A stretch of 64,000 nucleotides of DNA from Methanobrevibacter_A acididurans (GTDB lineage: Archaea > Methanobacteriota > Methanobacteria > Methanobacteriales > Methanobacteriaceae), in NCBI RefSeq assembly GCF_046197875.1, contig NZ_CP166991.1, positions 310,001-374,000 on the forward strand. Reading direction: 5' to 3'. Made by a program: the position numbers and the translations under genes. Shown here piece by piece: positions 40,772 to 50,697 of this stretch. The notes under the pieces are model-generated. The model was not told the origin of the DNA. It saw nothing but the letters and a program-made list of their open reading frames with translations, and searched no databases. Numbering within the stretch: the stretch's first letter is position 1; every line of letters begins with the position of its first letter.

Positions 40772-41149
40772 ATGATAAAAAATTTCTTAATAAAAAATCA
40801 AAAGTTAACATTTCGTGGGAAAAATTTAATAATTTTTATTATAGCTTTCACTTTATATTTAATTAATAAATTTATTTTAATATCTTTAAATTCTTTTTTT
40901 TCTAATTATTTCAATGATTTATTAGCCACATTACTACTTTTCAGTTTTATCAACACAATTTCACCAATATACTTACAAAAATCAGTAATTATAATTTTAA
41001 TAACATTAATTGCAATATTTTTTTGGGAGTATCTTTCATTATTTTTAAAACCTGGAAGTGTTTTTGATTGGTATGATATACTTGCATATTTTATTTCAAT
41101 GATAATTTATTTATTAATTCTAAAATTTTTTTTAAAAATAAAAGATTAA
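40772..41149 (+). CDS. unknown four-helix membrane protein
   Basis: A 125-residue, very hydrophobic protein with about four membrane segments (near 18-38, 48-65, 70-90, 100-120), opened by a basic patch. The third helix is followed by SLFLKPGSVFDWYDILAYFIS, a loop with a Tyr-Asp pair of the VanZ-like or phospho-lipid-related type, but the match is too weak for a name. It starts 39 bases after the preceding gene and likely belongs to the same operon. Confidence 0.65.
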   Translation: MIKNFLIKNQKLTFRGKNLIIFIIAFTLYLINKFILISLNSFFSNYFNDLLATLLLFSFINTISPIYLQKSVIIILITLIAIFFWEYLSLFLKPGSVFDWYDILAYFISMIIYLLILKFFLKIKD

Positions 41150-41268
41150 TTGTTTAAAAAGATTTTTTTCATAATACTAAAAATAGCTAATTATTTTAAG
41201 GGAGTTTTATAAATATAATTATAATTTGTAATATTAATATAATATTTTTATAAATAAATGGTGATTCA

Positions 41269-42351
41269 ATGGTAAAAGAGGCTAAGATAGCTTTAGAAGA
41301 TGGAACTGTTTTAAAAGGTGAAGCATTTGGATATGAAACTACGAATGTAGGGGAAGTTGTTTTTTCAACAGGTATGACAGGTTATACTGAATCTTTAACT
41401 GATCCTTCATTTAAAGGTGAAATCTTAATGAGCACATATCCTTTAGAAGGAAATTATGGAGTAGATGAAGATTGGTATCAATCTGATAAAATTCAAACTG
41501 AAGGATTTATAGTTCGGGAATTATGTAGAAAACCAAGTTGTTTTGGTGCAGATAAGTCATTAGATGAATTTTTAAAAGAATTTGAAATTCCAGGAATTAG
41601 TGGAATTGATACTAGAGCATTAACTCTTAAAATTCGAGAATTTGGGTCTATGAAAGGGGCTTTAACAACTGAAAATATAGCTGATGATGAACTTCTTAAA
41701 CTAGCTAGAGCACAACCTAATATTCAAGATATTGATTTAGTTCCAAAAGTATCTACTAAAGAAATAAAAAAATATGGAGAAGATATGGATTTAAATGTTG
41801 CTCTAATTGATTGTGGGGTAAAGAAAAACATTATTCAAGGCTTTTTAGATAAAGGAATGGGTGTAACATTATTCCCTTATGACACTCCAAGTGATAAAAT
41901 AATGGATTATGATCCTAATGGTTTAATGGTTTCATGTGGACCTGGAAATCCAGAAAGAAACCTTAAAACAATTGATACTATTCAGAAGTTATCAAACAAA
42001 TTACCTATTTTTGGTATTTGTATGGGTCAACAAGTAATAGCAAAATCTTTTGGTGCAAAAATTTTCAAAATGAAATTTGGTCATAGAGGAGCAAATCAAC
42101 CTGTAAAAGATTTAGTGACTGGTAATGTATTTATAACTTCACAAAATCATGGATTTAGTGTTGATGCTGATTCATTAAAAGATACTCCATTAAATTTAAC
42201 TCAAGTTAATTTAAATGATGGGACACCTGAAGGATTCTCCCATGATGAATTAGTTTTACGTTGTGTACAATACCATCCAGAAGCAGGTCCAGGACCTAAT
42301 GATACTAGATTCATATATGATGAGTTTAAGGAAATGATGGATACATATTAA
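41269..42351 (+). CDS. carA: carbamoyl-phosphate synthase small subunit (glutaminase)
   Basis: A 360-residue CarA. The N-terminal domain has VFSTGMTGYTESLTDPSFKGEI. The class I amidotransferase domain has nucleophile Cys in GICMGQQ (about residue 251) and the His-Glu pair in YHPEAGPGP near the end. It releases ammonia from glutamine and channels it to CarB. GGTGATTCA precedes ATG 41269. The pair feeds arginine and pyrimidine synthesis. carB starts 110 bases downstream. Confidence 0.96.
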   Translation: MVKEAKIALEDGTVLKGEAFGYETTNVGEVVFSTGMTGYTESLTDPSFKGEILMSTYPLEGNYGVDEDWYQSDKIQTEGFIVRELCRKPSCFGADKSLDEFLKEFEIPGISGIDTRALTLKIREFGSMKGALTTENIADDELLKLARAQPNIQDIDLVPKVSTKEIKKYGEDMDLNVALIDCGVKKNIIQGFLDKGMGVTLFPYDTPSDKIMDYDPNGLMVSCGPGNPERNLKTIDTIQKLSNKLPIFGICMGQQVIAKSFGAKIFKMKFGHRGANQPVKDLVTGNVFITSQNHGFSVDADSLKDTPLNLTQVNLNDGTPEGFSHDELVLRCVQYHPEAGPGPNDTRFIYDEFKEMMDTY

Positions 42352-42461
42352 ATAAATTATGAAAAATTAATATTATTTGAATTACTAAAATTTTTAAAAA
42401 TGATTAATTAGTTTTTTTACGGATTTAAACTTTATAAAAAAATTATTTTGAGGATTATATA

Positions 42462-45400
42462 ATGCCTATTGATAAGGATATAAAAAAAGTGTTAATAATT
42501 GGTTCAGGACCTATACAAATAGGTCAAGCTGCAGAATTTGATTATTCTGGATCACAAGCATGTAAATCAATTAGAGAAGAAGGAATTGAAACGGTTTTAG
42601 TAAATAGTAATCCGGCAACAATTCAAACAGATATGGATATGGCGGATACTGTTTATACAGAACCTTTAACACCTGAATTAGTTGCAAAAATTATTGAAAA
42701 AGAAAATATTGATGCAATACTCCCAACTATGGGTGGTCAAACAGGATTAAACATAGCAACAGGACTTGGAGATTTAGGATTACTGGATAATATTAAAGTT
42801 TTAGGTTCTAATGTTCAAACTATTAAGGATGTTGAAGACAGAGATTTATTCGGAAATTTCATGAACAGATTAAATGAACCAATTCCAAGATGTCATGCTG
42901 TTGAATCAATTGAAGATGCAATAAAAGCAGTTAATGATATAGGATACCCTGTAATTGTAAGACCTGCATTTACATTAGGTGGAACTGGTGGAGGTGTAGC
43001 TCACAATGAAGAAGAACTAAAAGAAATAGCTACACATGGATTAGACATGAGTCTAATTAATCAAGTTCTTATAGATGAATCTGTTCTTGGATGGAAAGAA
43101 TTAGAATTCGAAGTAATGCGAGATAAAAATGATACTTGTATAATCGTTTGTACCATGGAAAACATGGATCCAATGGGTATACATACTGGAGAAAGTATAG
43201 TAGTAGCACCAATACAAAATTTAAATGATAAAGTATATCAAAAATTAAGAGATGCTTCTATAAAAATTATTAGATCTTTAGGAATACAAGGTGGATGTAA
43301 TATACAATTTGCATTAAACCCTAAAACAAATGAATACAAAGTAATTGAAGTTAATCCAAGAGTAAGTAGAAGTAGTGCATTAGCTTCAAAAGCAACAGGT
43401 TATCCAATAGCTAAAATATCCTCAAAAATAGCATTAGGTTTAACTTTAGATGAAATCCGTAATGACATAACTAAAGAAACACCTGCATCATTTGAACCTT
43501 CCATAGATTATGTAGTAGTTAAAATTCCAAGATGGCCATTTGATAAATTTAAAGGAATAAATCGAAAAATTGGAGTACAAATGAAAGCAACTGGGGAAGT
43601 AATGGCAATCGGTCGAACAATGGAAGAAGCATTACAAAAAGCTATACGATCCTTAGATATTGGAGTTCATGGTTTTGAAGAATGCAAGTACACTGAAGAT
43701 GACCTTATTAATCCAACTGATGAAAGATTATTCCAAATGTACACTGCTTTAAAAGATGGAATGTCAGTAAAAAAATTATATGAATTAACAAATATTGACA
43801 CTTTCTTTTTAGATAAAATACAAAACATTATAGATTTTGAAAAAACATTAACAAAAGAAAATATTAAAAATCCTGAAACATTTAAAAAAGCAAAAACAAT
43901 GGGATTCTCAAATTATACATTAGCTGAACTAACTAATCAAAAAGAAGAAGATATAGTTGAAATAGCTAATCAAACAGGTATTAAACCAAACTATAAAATG
44001 GTTGATACTTGTGCTGCAGAATTTGAAGCAAAAACACCTTATTATTACAGTAGTTATGATGATGGAAATGAATTAAAAATTGATGATAAAAGAAAAATCA
44101 TGATTATAGGTGCTGGACCAATAAGAATAGGTCAAGGAATAGAATTTGATTACTGCTGTGTACATTCTTCACTTGCATTAAAAGAACAAGAAATAGAAAC
44201 AATACTTATTAATAACAATCCTGAAACTGTAAGTACAGATTATGATATATCTGATAAATTATTCTTTGAACCATTAACATTTGAAGATGTAATGGGAGTA
44301 ATTGAAAATGAAAAACCAGAAGGAGTTATTGTACAATTTGGTGGACAAACAAGTATAAACCTAGCAGTACCATTAGCAAATGCAGGAATAAAAATATTAG
44401 GAACTCCTTATGAAAGTATTGATAAAGCAGAAGATCGTGAAAGATTCACTGAAGTATTAAACAAACTAAATATTCATCAAGCACCATATGGATTAGCACA
44501 TTCATTTGAAGATGCTAAGAAAGCAGCACATAAAATAGGATTCCCAGTACTTGTAAGACCATCTTATGTAATAGGTGGACGAGCAATGGAAATAGTTTAC
44601 GATGATAATGAACTTGAAACTTATATGCAAGAAGCAGTAAAGGTCTCATCAGAACACCCAATACTTGTAGATAAATTCTTAGAAGATGCAATAGAATTAG
44701 ATGTAGATGTATTATGTGATGGAGAAAATGTCTTTATTGCAGGAATCATGGAACACATTGAAGAAGCAGGAGTGCATTCAGGAGATTCAGCATGTGTAAT
44801 ACCTCCACAAACAATACCTGAACACATCTTAGACATTATACGAGAAAACACTAAAAACTTAGCATTAGAACTTGATGTTGTAGGTTTAATGAATATCCAA
44901 TATGCTGTGAAATTAGATGAAGAAATGGTTTACATCATAGAAGCTAATCCTAGAGCAAGTAGAACTGTACCATTTGTAAGTAAAGCAATAGGAATACCTT
45001 TAGCTAAAATAGCAACTTGGTTAATGGTAGGTGCTAAATTAGAAGACTTTGGTTTAACTAAAGAAATAAAAATAAATCATGTAGCTGTAAAAGAATCAGT
45101 ATTCCCATTCATCAAACTCCCAGAATCTGACACAATACTAGGTCCAGAAATGAAATCCACTGGAGAAAGTATAGGTGTTGATGAAACATTCGGATTAGCA
45201 TACTACAAATCTCAACTAGCAGCAGGAATGGATTTACCAAAAGAAGGCACAATCTTCATAAGTGTTAAAGAACAAGATAAAAAGAAAATCCAATTAATAG
45301 CTGAAAAAGCACATAATTTAGGATTCAAATTAGTAGCTACATCTGGAACTGCAGATAGTGTACAAAATGTTCCAATAGATAAAATTAAAAAAGTTTCACA

Positions 45401-45641
45401 AGGATCTCCAAACATTAAAGAACAAATGTTAAATGATGAAATTGATTTAATTATCAACACACCAGCAGGAAAACAAGCATCTGAAGATGGATATATCATT
45501 AGAAGATTAGCTATAGAACTTGGAATACCTTATGTAACTACATTAGCTGGAGCTAGAGCAGCATTAAAAGCAATTGAAGCTATTAAAAATAATGAAATTA
45601 AAGTTAAATCCTTAAATGACCATCTTGATGAGTCAATTTAA
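42462..45641 (+). CDS. carB: carbamoyl-phosphate synthase large subunit
   Basis: A 1059-residue CarB, full length and unsplit, unlike in some thermophilic methanogens where it is in two genes. Two homologous ATP-grasp halves begin with KKVLIIGSGPIQIGQAAEFDYSG (residues about 8-30) and KIMIIGAGPIRIGQGIEFDYC (about 546). The last 120 residues form the MGS-like allosteric domain. It uses bicarbonate, two ATP and ammonia from CarA. It has a GAGGATTAT site before ATG 42462. Confidence 0.96.
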   Translation: MPIDKDIKKVLIIGSGPIQIGQAAEFDYSGSQACKSIREEGIETVLVNSNPATIQTDMDMADTVYTEPLTPELVAKIIEKENIDAILPTMGGQTGLNIATGLGDLGLLDNIKVLGSNVQTIKDVEDRDLFGNFMNRLNEPIPRCHAVESIEDAIKAVNDIGYPVIVRPAFTLGGTGGGVAHNEEELKEIATHGLDMSLINQVLIDESVLGWKELEFEVMRDKNDTCIIVCTMENMDPMGIHTGESIVVAPIQNLNDKVYQKLRDASIKIIRSLGIQGGCNIQFALNPKTNEYKVIEVNPRVSRSSALASKATGYPIAKISSKIALGLTLDEIRNDITKETPASFEPSIDYVVVKIPRWPFDKFKGINRKIGVQMKATGEVMAIGRTMEEALQKAIRSLDIGVHGFEECKYTEDDLINPTDERLFQMYTALKDGMSVKKLYELTNIDTFFLDKIQNIIDFEKTLTKENIKNPETFKKAKTMGFSNYTLAELTNQKEEDIVEIANQTGIKPNYKMVDTCAAEFEAKTPYYYSSYDDGNELKIDDKRKIMIIGAGPIRIGQGIEFDYCCVHSSLALKEQEIETILINNNPETVSTDYDISDKLFFEPLTFEDVMGVIENEKPEGVIVQFGGQTSINLAVPLANAGIKILGTPYESIDKAEDRERFTEVLNKLNIHQAPYGLAHSFEDAKKAAHKIGFPVLVRPSYVIGGRAMEIVYDDNELETYMQEAVKVSSEHPILVDKFLEDAIELDVDVLCDGENVFIAGIMEHIEEAGVHSGDSACVIPPQTIPEHILDIIRENTKNLALELDVVGLMNIQYAVKLDEEMVYIIEANPRASRTVPFVSKAIGIPLAKIATWLMVGAKLEDFGLTKEIKINHVAVKESVFPFIKLPESDTILGPEMKSTGESIGVDETFGLAYYKSQLAAGMDLPKEGTIFISVKEQDKKKIQLIAEKAHNLGFKLVATSGTADSVQNVPIDKIKKVSQGSPNIKEQMLNDEIDLIINTPAGKQASEDGYIIRRLAIELGIPYVTTLAGARAALKAIEAIKNNEIKVKSLNDHLDESI

Positions 45642-45905
45642 GTTTTTATTAACTTTTAATTTTTAATATTTTCTCATTTATTTTTCCATAATCCTAATAA
45701 ATATTTTATAATTTTATTCAAAAATTATTTATTAACTCTTTTTTTATTCAAAATTACATCTTTTAAATATTCTTTTTTTAAACATTTAATTAATTTTTTG
45801 AAAAAATATATTAACAATAAAATTGTTAACTAAAAATATTGAATTTAAAAAATTAAAAATCTTTATTATAAAAACCTAAAAATTTTAGGGGAGGGAAACA
45901 TTATT

Positions 45906-48554
45906 ATGAGATCATTTGACAGAATAAAATCTGGAATTCCTGATTTAGATAAATCATTAGACAATATAAGATTAGGGGATAATGTAGTATGGCACGTATC
46001 AGAATTAGATGAATTTAGATTATTTGTAAAACCTTTCATCAACCAAGCTTTAAAAGACCATAGAAACTTAATATATATAAGATTTGCATATCATGAACCA
46101 TTTGTAGATATCACACCTGAAGAACAAGAAATTTTAAACCAAAGAGATCCAAATAGTGATGAATTATACACAATGATTCAAAGAGAAAATGGTTTAAAAA
46201 TATACCAAGTAGATCCATCAACACAATTCGAAGCCTTCACAGTAGCAGTACACAATATCATTACAAAAGAAGGAAGATTCTCATTCTATGTGTTTGATTC
46301 CCTATCCGAACTTCAAGTAGCATGGTCTGCAGATTTAATGATGGGAAACTTCTTCAGAGTAACATGTCCTTACTTATTCAAATTAGATACAGTAGCATAC
46401 TTCCCACTACATAGAGGAAGCCATTCCTTTGAAACAATAGCTAAAATTAGAGATACAACACAATTATTAATAGATATATACAGTGAAGATGATGAAATTT
46501 ACATACATCCACTAAAAATATGGAACAGATACTCACAAAGCATGTTTTTAGGACACAAATATAATAAAGAGGACCAATCAATCGAAGTACTAACAGATGG
46601 TGTTGGTGTAAGTAGATTTTACCAAGTATTAAACAAATCATCAGCATATCATAACGAACAAACTACAGATAATTGGGATAGATTCTTCACATTAGCACAC
46701 CTCCAATACAGAAATGGGGAAGATATCACAGATAAATGTGATAGAATGTGTAAAATGATGATAAGCAAAGATTCACACATGTTCCAATTAGTTAAAGAAA
46801 ACTTTGAACCCTCAGACTACTTTGAAATATATAATAGATTAATAGGAAGTGGAATGATAGGTGGAAAAGCATGTGGGATGCTTCTTGCACGGAAAATAAT
46901 AAAAAACAAATTACCTGAAGAATATAAAAGATTAGAACCTCATGATTCATTTTACATTGGTTCAGATATGTTTTACACATACATTGTAGCTAACCACCTT
47001 TGGGATTTACGAATAAAACAAAGAACTAAAGAGGGATACTATGTTGAAGCTAAAAAACTTAAAAAGGAACTTCAAAATGGAATTTTCCCTGAAGAAATAC
47101 GAGAAAACTTTAAAAGAATATTGGATTACTTTGGACAAACACCAATAATCGTTAGAAGCAGTAGTTTCTTAGAAGATGGGTTTGGAAATGCATTTGCTGG
47201 AAAATATGAATCAGTATTCTGTGTAAATCGTGGAACATTTGAAGAAAGATTGCAAGATTTTGAAAATGCTGTAAAAACAGTTTATGCAAGTACAATGGAT
47301 ATATCTGCATTAGAGTATCGTAATAGGAATCATTTGGAAGATATTGATGAACAAATGGCTCTTTTAGTTCAAAGAGTATCAGGTTCATATTATGAAGATT
47401 ATTACTTCCCAACTGTTGCGGGAGTAGGATACTCATATAGTCCATACTCTCCATTACCTGATATGGATAAAAAAGCAGGAATGTTAAGACTTGTAATGGG
47501 ATTAGGGACTAAAGCAGTAGACAGAACACAGAATGATTATCCAAGAATAATCAACTTAGATAAGCCTAAAGTAGTTACAATGACAAGTATGGCAGACAGA
47601 CATAGATATTCACAGCATTCCTTAGATGTTCTTGATTTAAAAGAAATTTCCGTAAAAGAACACCCAGTATCTGAAGGATTAGAAGTTTTACCTAGATATG
47701 CAAAAAATGAAGTTGTAGAACATGATACTGAAATAGAAGAAAGATACAAGGAACAAGGTCATCCTCGTGAAGTCGTATTTGTGTCATGTCAAGGAATGGT
47801 TAATAATAAAGTATTCACAAACATGATGCAAAATATATTAAAAACATTAGAAGAAAACTATAACTTCCCAGTAGATATAGAATTCACAGTAAATATAGGA
47901 CAACAACATTCATTTGTAGTAAACTTAGTACAATGTAGGCCATTATCAATATCAAAATCAAATGAGAACATTGAAATTCCTAAAATAAAAGATAATATCT
48001 TATTCCATATTAAAGATGCAAGTATGGGAAGATCTAGAAGAGAAAACATTGATGTAATTGTAACTGTAGATCCACATAAATATTATGAATTCCCTTACAA
48101 TAAAAAGTCTAACATAGCTCGTATAATTGGAAAAATAAATGATTACTATAAACATGAAAATATAAACTTAATGTTAATAGTACCTGGAAGAATAGGCACA
48201 TCTTCACCTGAACTTGGAATACCTGTAACATTTGCAGATATTAGTGACTTCTTTGCTATACTAGAAGTGTCTTATAGTGAAGTAGGGTATGTTCCAGAAT
48301 TATCATTTGGAAGTCATTTATTCCAAGACCTTGTTGAAGCAGATATATTTTATGGAGCATTATTTGAAGATGAAACTCGATTAGTCTATGATACACACTT
48401 GTTAGATCAATTCCCAAATCAATTAAAAGATATAGATTCTACATTAGGTGATGAAATATATGAGATGGTTGATGTAGTGGAAATAAAAGATGGTAAAATG
48501 GAATTTTACTATGATATGAAAAAGGATGAAGCAATAAGTTACTATGGAAAATAA
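45906..48554 (+). CDS. RecA-like/PEP synthase ATP-grasp fusion protein
   Basis: An 882-residue protein of two parts. The first 270 residues read like a KaiC/RadA-type RecA fold (GIPDLDKSLDNIRLGDNVVWHVSE, and FYVFDSLSELQVAWSADLMMGNF), but the Walker A lysine motif is missing. From about residue 310 it has the ATP-binding domain of phosphoenolpyruvate synthase (GSGMIGGKACGMLLARK, about 315-330; PIIVRSSSFLEDGFGNAFAGKYESV, about 410; QCRPLS, about 676). The phosphohistidine and PEP-binding domains of the true enzyme are absent. The last 180 residues are unrecognised. The substrate is unknown. Confidence 0.75.
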   Translation: MRSFDRIKSGIPDLDKSLDNIRLGDNVVWHVSELDEFRLFVKPFINQALKDHRNLIYIRFAYHEPFVDITPEEQEILNQRDPNSDELYTMIQRENGLKIYQVDPSTQFEAFTVAVHNIITKEGRFSFYVFDSLSELQVAWSADLMMGNFFRVTCPYLFKLDTVAYFPLHRGSHSFETIAKIRDTTQLLIDIYSEDDEIYIHPLKIWNRYSQSMFLGHKYNKEDQSIEVLTDGVGVSRFYQVLNKSSAYHNEQTTDNWDRFFTLAHLQYRNGEDITDKCDRMCKMMISKDSHMFQLVKENFEPSDYFEIYNRLIGSGMIGGKACGMLLARKIIKNKLPEEYKRLEPHDSFYIGSDMFYTYIVANHLWDLRIKQRTKEGYYVEAKKLKKELQNGIFPEEIRENFKRILDYFGQTPIIVRSSSFLEDGFGNAFAGKYESVFCVNRGTFEERLQDFENAVKTVYASTMDISALEYRNRNHLEDIDEQMALLVQRVSGSYYEDYYFPTVAGVGYSYSPYSPLPDMDKKAGMLRLVMGLGTKAVDRTQNDYPRIINLDKPKVVTMTSMADRHRYSQHSLDVLDLKEISVKEHPVSEGLEVLPRYAKNEVVEHDTEIEERYKEQGHPREVVFVSCQGMVNNKVFTNMMQNILKTLEENYNFPVDIEFTVNIGQQHSFVVNLVQCRPLSISKSNENIEIPKIKDNILFHIKDASMGRSRRENIDVIVTVDPHKYYEFPYNKKSNIARIIGKINDYYKHENINLMLIVPGRIGTSSPELGIPVTFADISDFFAILEVSYSEVGYVPELSFGSHLFQDLVEADIFYGALFEDETRLVYDTHLLDQFPNQLKDIDSTLGDEIYEMVDVVEIKDGKMEFYYDMKKDEAISYYGK

Positions 48555-48579
48555 AAAATATAATCTTCCTATATTTTTT
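48553..48579 (+). terminator. hairpin terminator after the fusion gene
   Basis: AAAAAATATA pairs perfectly with TATATTTTTT around a 7-base loop just after the stop codon, ending in six T. It should stop transcription before the amidohydrolase gene. Confidence 0.6.
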
Positions 48580-48609
48580 ATTAATAAACTAATAATATAA
48601 AAGATTTTT

Positions 48610-49779
48610 ATGATAACTATAAGTAATGGGATAGTTTTAAAAGGTTTAAATCTAGTTCCCTCAAAAGAAAATATTTTAATAGATGATGGATGTATTCTTG
48701 AAATATCACCTGATATTAAAGAAGGAAAAATATTAGATGCTACAAATTGTATAATTTGTCCTTCATTTCTAAATGCACACACTCATATTGGAGATTCTAT
48801 AATTAAAGATGAAGGTGATGGTTTATCATTAAGTGAAATTGTAAAACCTCCAAATGGTATTAAACATAAAGCATTAGAAAATGCTGATGAAGATAGTTTA
48901 ATTTCTTCTATGCAAGATGCCATGATTACAATGTTAAAAAGTGGAACTACTCACTTTATTGATTATCGTGAAGGTGGAATTAAAGGGGTTAAATTATTAA
49001 AAAAAGCATCTGAAAATATTCCAATAAATCCAATAATTCTTGGAAGAGATAATAGTTTCTATGGTGATAATCCTGATTTACATAAAGTAAAAATTAATGT
49101 ACGGAAATTATTAAAAATAGCAGATGGTTTAGCACCAAGTGGATTTGGAGAAATAAGTCAAGAAGTTGCAAATATAATTGTTGAGGAATGTGATAAAAAA
49201 GGGAAAATTTCTTCAATTCATGCTGCAGAAAGTGAAAATGCACAAAAAAAGTCCATAGAAAAAAAGGGGCAGACAGAAATTAAATTAAGTGTTGATTCTG
49301 GTTTTAAACAAATAGTTCATGTTACCAATCCTGTTAAAGATGATATTGATTTGTTAAAAAATTCAAATTCATCTATAACATTGTGTCCTAGGGCAAATGC
49401 AACTTTGGCTGTTGGTACTCCTCCTATAAAAAAAATTTTAAAAACAGGATTAAAACCATTAATTGGAACAGACAATTTAATGGTAAATACGCCAAATATT
49501 TTTAGGGAATTAGAATATACGCTTAAAATTATGAGAGCACAAAATAAGCATTATGTTCCACCTAAAACAATACTTGAATTTGCAACAACTAATATATGTG
49601 CTCAAGCTAATAATCAATTATTAAATTCAATAATTAATAAAACTATAATCACAGAAGGTAGTAGCCCACAATTAATGGTAGTTAAAAAATTATCAAAAAA
49701 TAATTACTTAAGTCTAATAAACAGAACAGAAACAGAACATATTAAATATTTATTCAATAAGAATATTATAAAATTTTAA
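48610..49779 (+). CDS. amidohydrolase of the deaminase/chlorohydrolase group (COG0402-like)
   Basis: A 389-residue metal-dependent hydrolase. NAHTH (His57, His59) opens the active site, SIHAAES supplies the third histidine, HVTNP a fourth, and GTDN the catalytic aspartate. N- and C-terminal strands form the composite side domain typical of the family. Members deaminate guanine, adenosine derivatives or other purines and pyrimidines; which one is not decided here. It follows the fusion gene and is cut off from it by a terminator. The start ATG 48610 lies in poor context. Confidence 0.8.
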   Translation: MITISNGIVLKGLNLVPSKENILIDDGCILEISPDIKEGKILDATNCIICPSFLNAHTHIGDSIIKDEGDGLSLSEIVKPPNGIKHKALENADEDSLISSMQDAMITMLKSGTTHFIDYREGGIKGVKLLKKASENIPINPIILGRDNSFYGDNPDLHKVKINVRKLLKIADGLAPSGFGEISQEVANIIVEECDKKGKISSIHAAESENAQKKSIEKKGQTEIKLSVDSGFKQIVHVTNPVKDDIDLLKNSNSSITLCPRANATLAVGTPPIKKILKTGLKPLIGTDNLMVNTPNIFRELEYTLKIMRAQNKHYVPPKTILEFATTNICAQANNQLLNSIINKTIITEGSSPQLMVVKKLSKNNYLSLINRTETEHIKYLFNKNIIKF

Positions 49780-49864
49780 TACATAAATTTAATAAGCAAT
49801 AAAATAATATCTTAATCGAAAAAGATTTCATTCATTAAAATTATAAAATAAAAAAGGTGATAAC

Positions 49865-50302
49865 ATGGTGGAAGAACAATTATATAAAAGAATATTATTC
49901 CCAACTGATGGTTCTAAATATGCACAAAAAGCTGAAAAGGATGCATTATTCCTTGCAGAAGCTTCTGGTGCAGAATTAATCATTTTAAGTGTAGTGGAAA
50001 ACTCATTTTCAGTAGGTTTACCTGCAGATGATACTACCTTTAGAATAACTGAAATGCTTAAAGAAGATGTTAAAAATAATTTAAATAATGCTAAAAATGA
50101 TATTGGGGATAATGTAAAAGTAACTACTAAAATCGGTGAAGGTTCTCCAGCAGATGTTATACTAAAAACAGCAGAAAATGAAAATATCGATTTAATTGTA
50201 ATGGGAAGTTCTGGTAAAACTGGATTTGATCGCTTCATTATGGGAAGTGTTGCTGAAAGAGTAGTTAAAGCTGCTAAATGTAAAGTTTTAGTAGTCCACT
50301 AA
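49865..50302 (+). CDS. universal stress protein (UspA family)
   Basis: A 145-residue protein with RILFPTDGSKYAQKAEKDAL at the start. The ATP-binding motif G-x2-G-x9-GS is near the end (GSSGKTGFDRFIMGSVAERV). Such proteins bind ATP or AMP as dimers and help under stress; the exact role is unknown. GGTGATAAC precedes ATG 49865. The gene stands alone, 85 bases after the amidohydrolase. Confidence 0.9.
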   Translation: MVEEQLYKRILFPTDGSKYAQKAEKDALFLAEASGAELIILSVVENSFSVGLPADDTTFRITEMLKEDVKNNLNNAKNDIGDNVKVTTKIGEGSPADVILKTAENENIDLIVMGSSGKTGFDRFIMGSVAERVVKAAKCKVLVVH

Positions 50303-50697
50303 AAAAATTTATTTTTCAAAATTTAAACTTTTTTACTTTTTTTACTAAAACCTTTATTCTTTTTTTAAATACTAATTAAACCTTTTTACATAAAAGTTAT
50401 ATAAAATAAAAATAAAACAATAAACTAATAGTATTATATTATTAATTTAATGTAAAATTCTTAAAAAATTAATAAAATTTTATATATTAATTTAAAAAAA
50501 TTATTATAATAAAATTTTTTCTTTATTCTCACTGATTTTAGTGTAAAGAATATAAAATATATAATATTTTAAAAAATCATACAAGTATAAAAAGTTAAAT
50601 AAAGAAAAAACAGGAGATATTTTACCTATTTTAAATTAAATCAGATTAAGAATAAATAGAATAATATTATACAAAAAAATAGTATATGGTGATATTA
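50303..50697. other. gene-free interval with a bulged inverted repeat
   Basis: This 395-base stretch ends the UspA gene with T-rich sequence. At 50524-50552 TATTCTCACT faces AGTG-TAA-AGAATA around GATTTT, a 10-base-pair dyad with a 3-base bulge. A TATA-like AAAATATATAATATT follows at about 50555-50570. These could form the promoter and operator of the CBS protein gene. No gene is seen. Confidence 0.5.
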
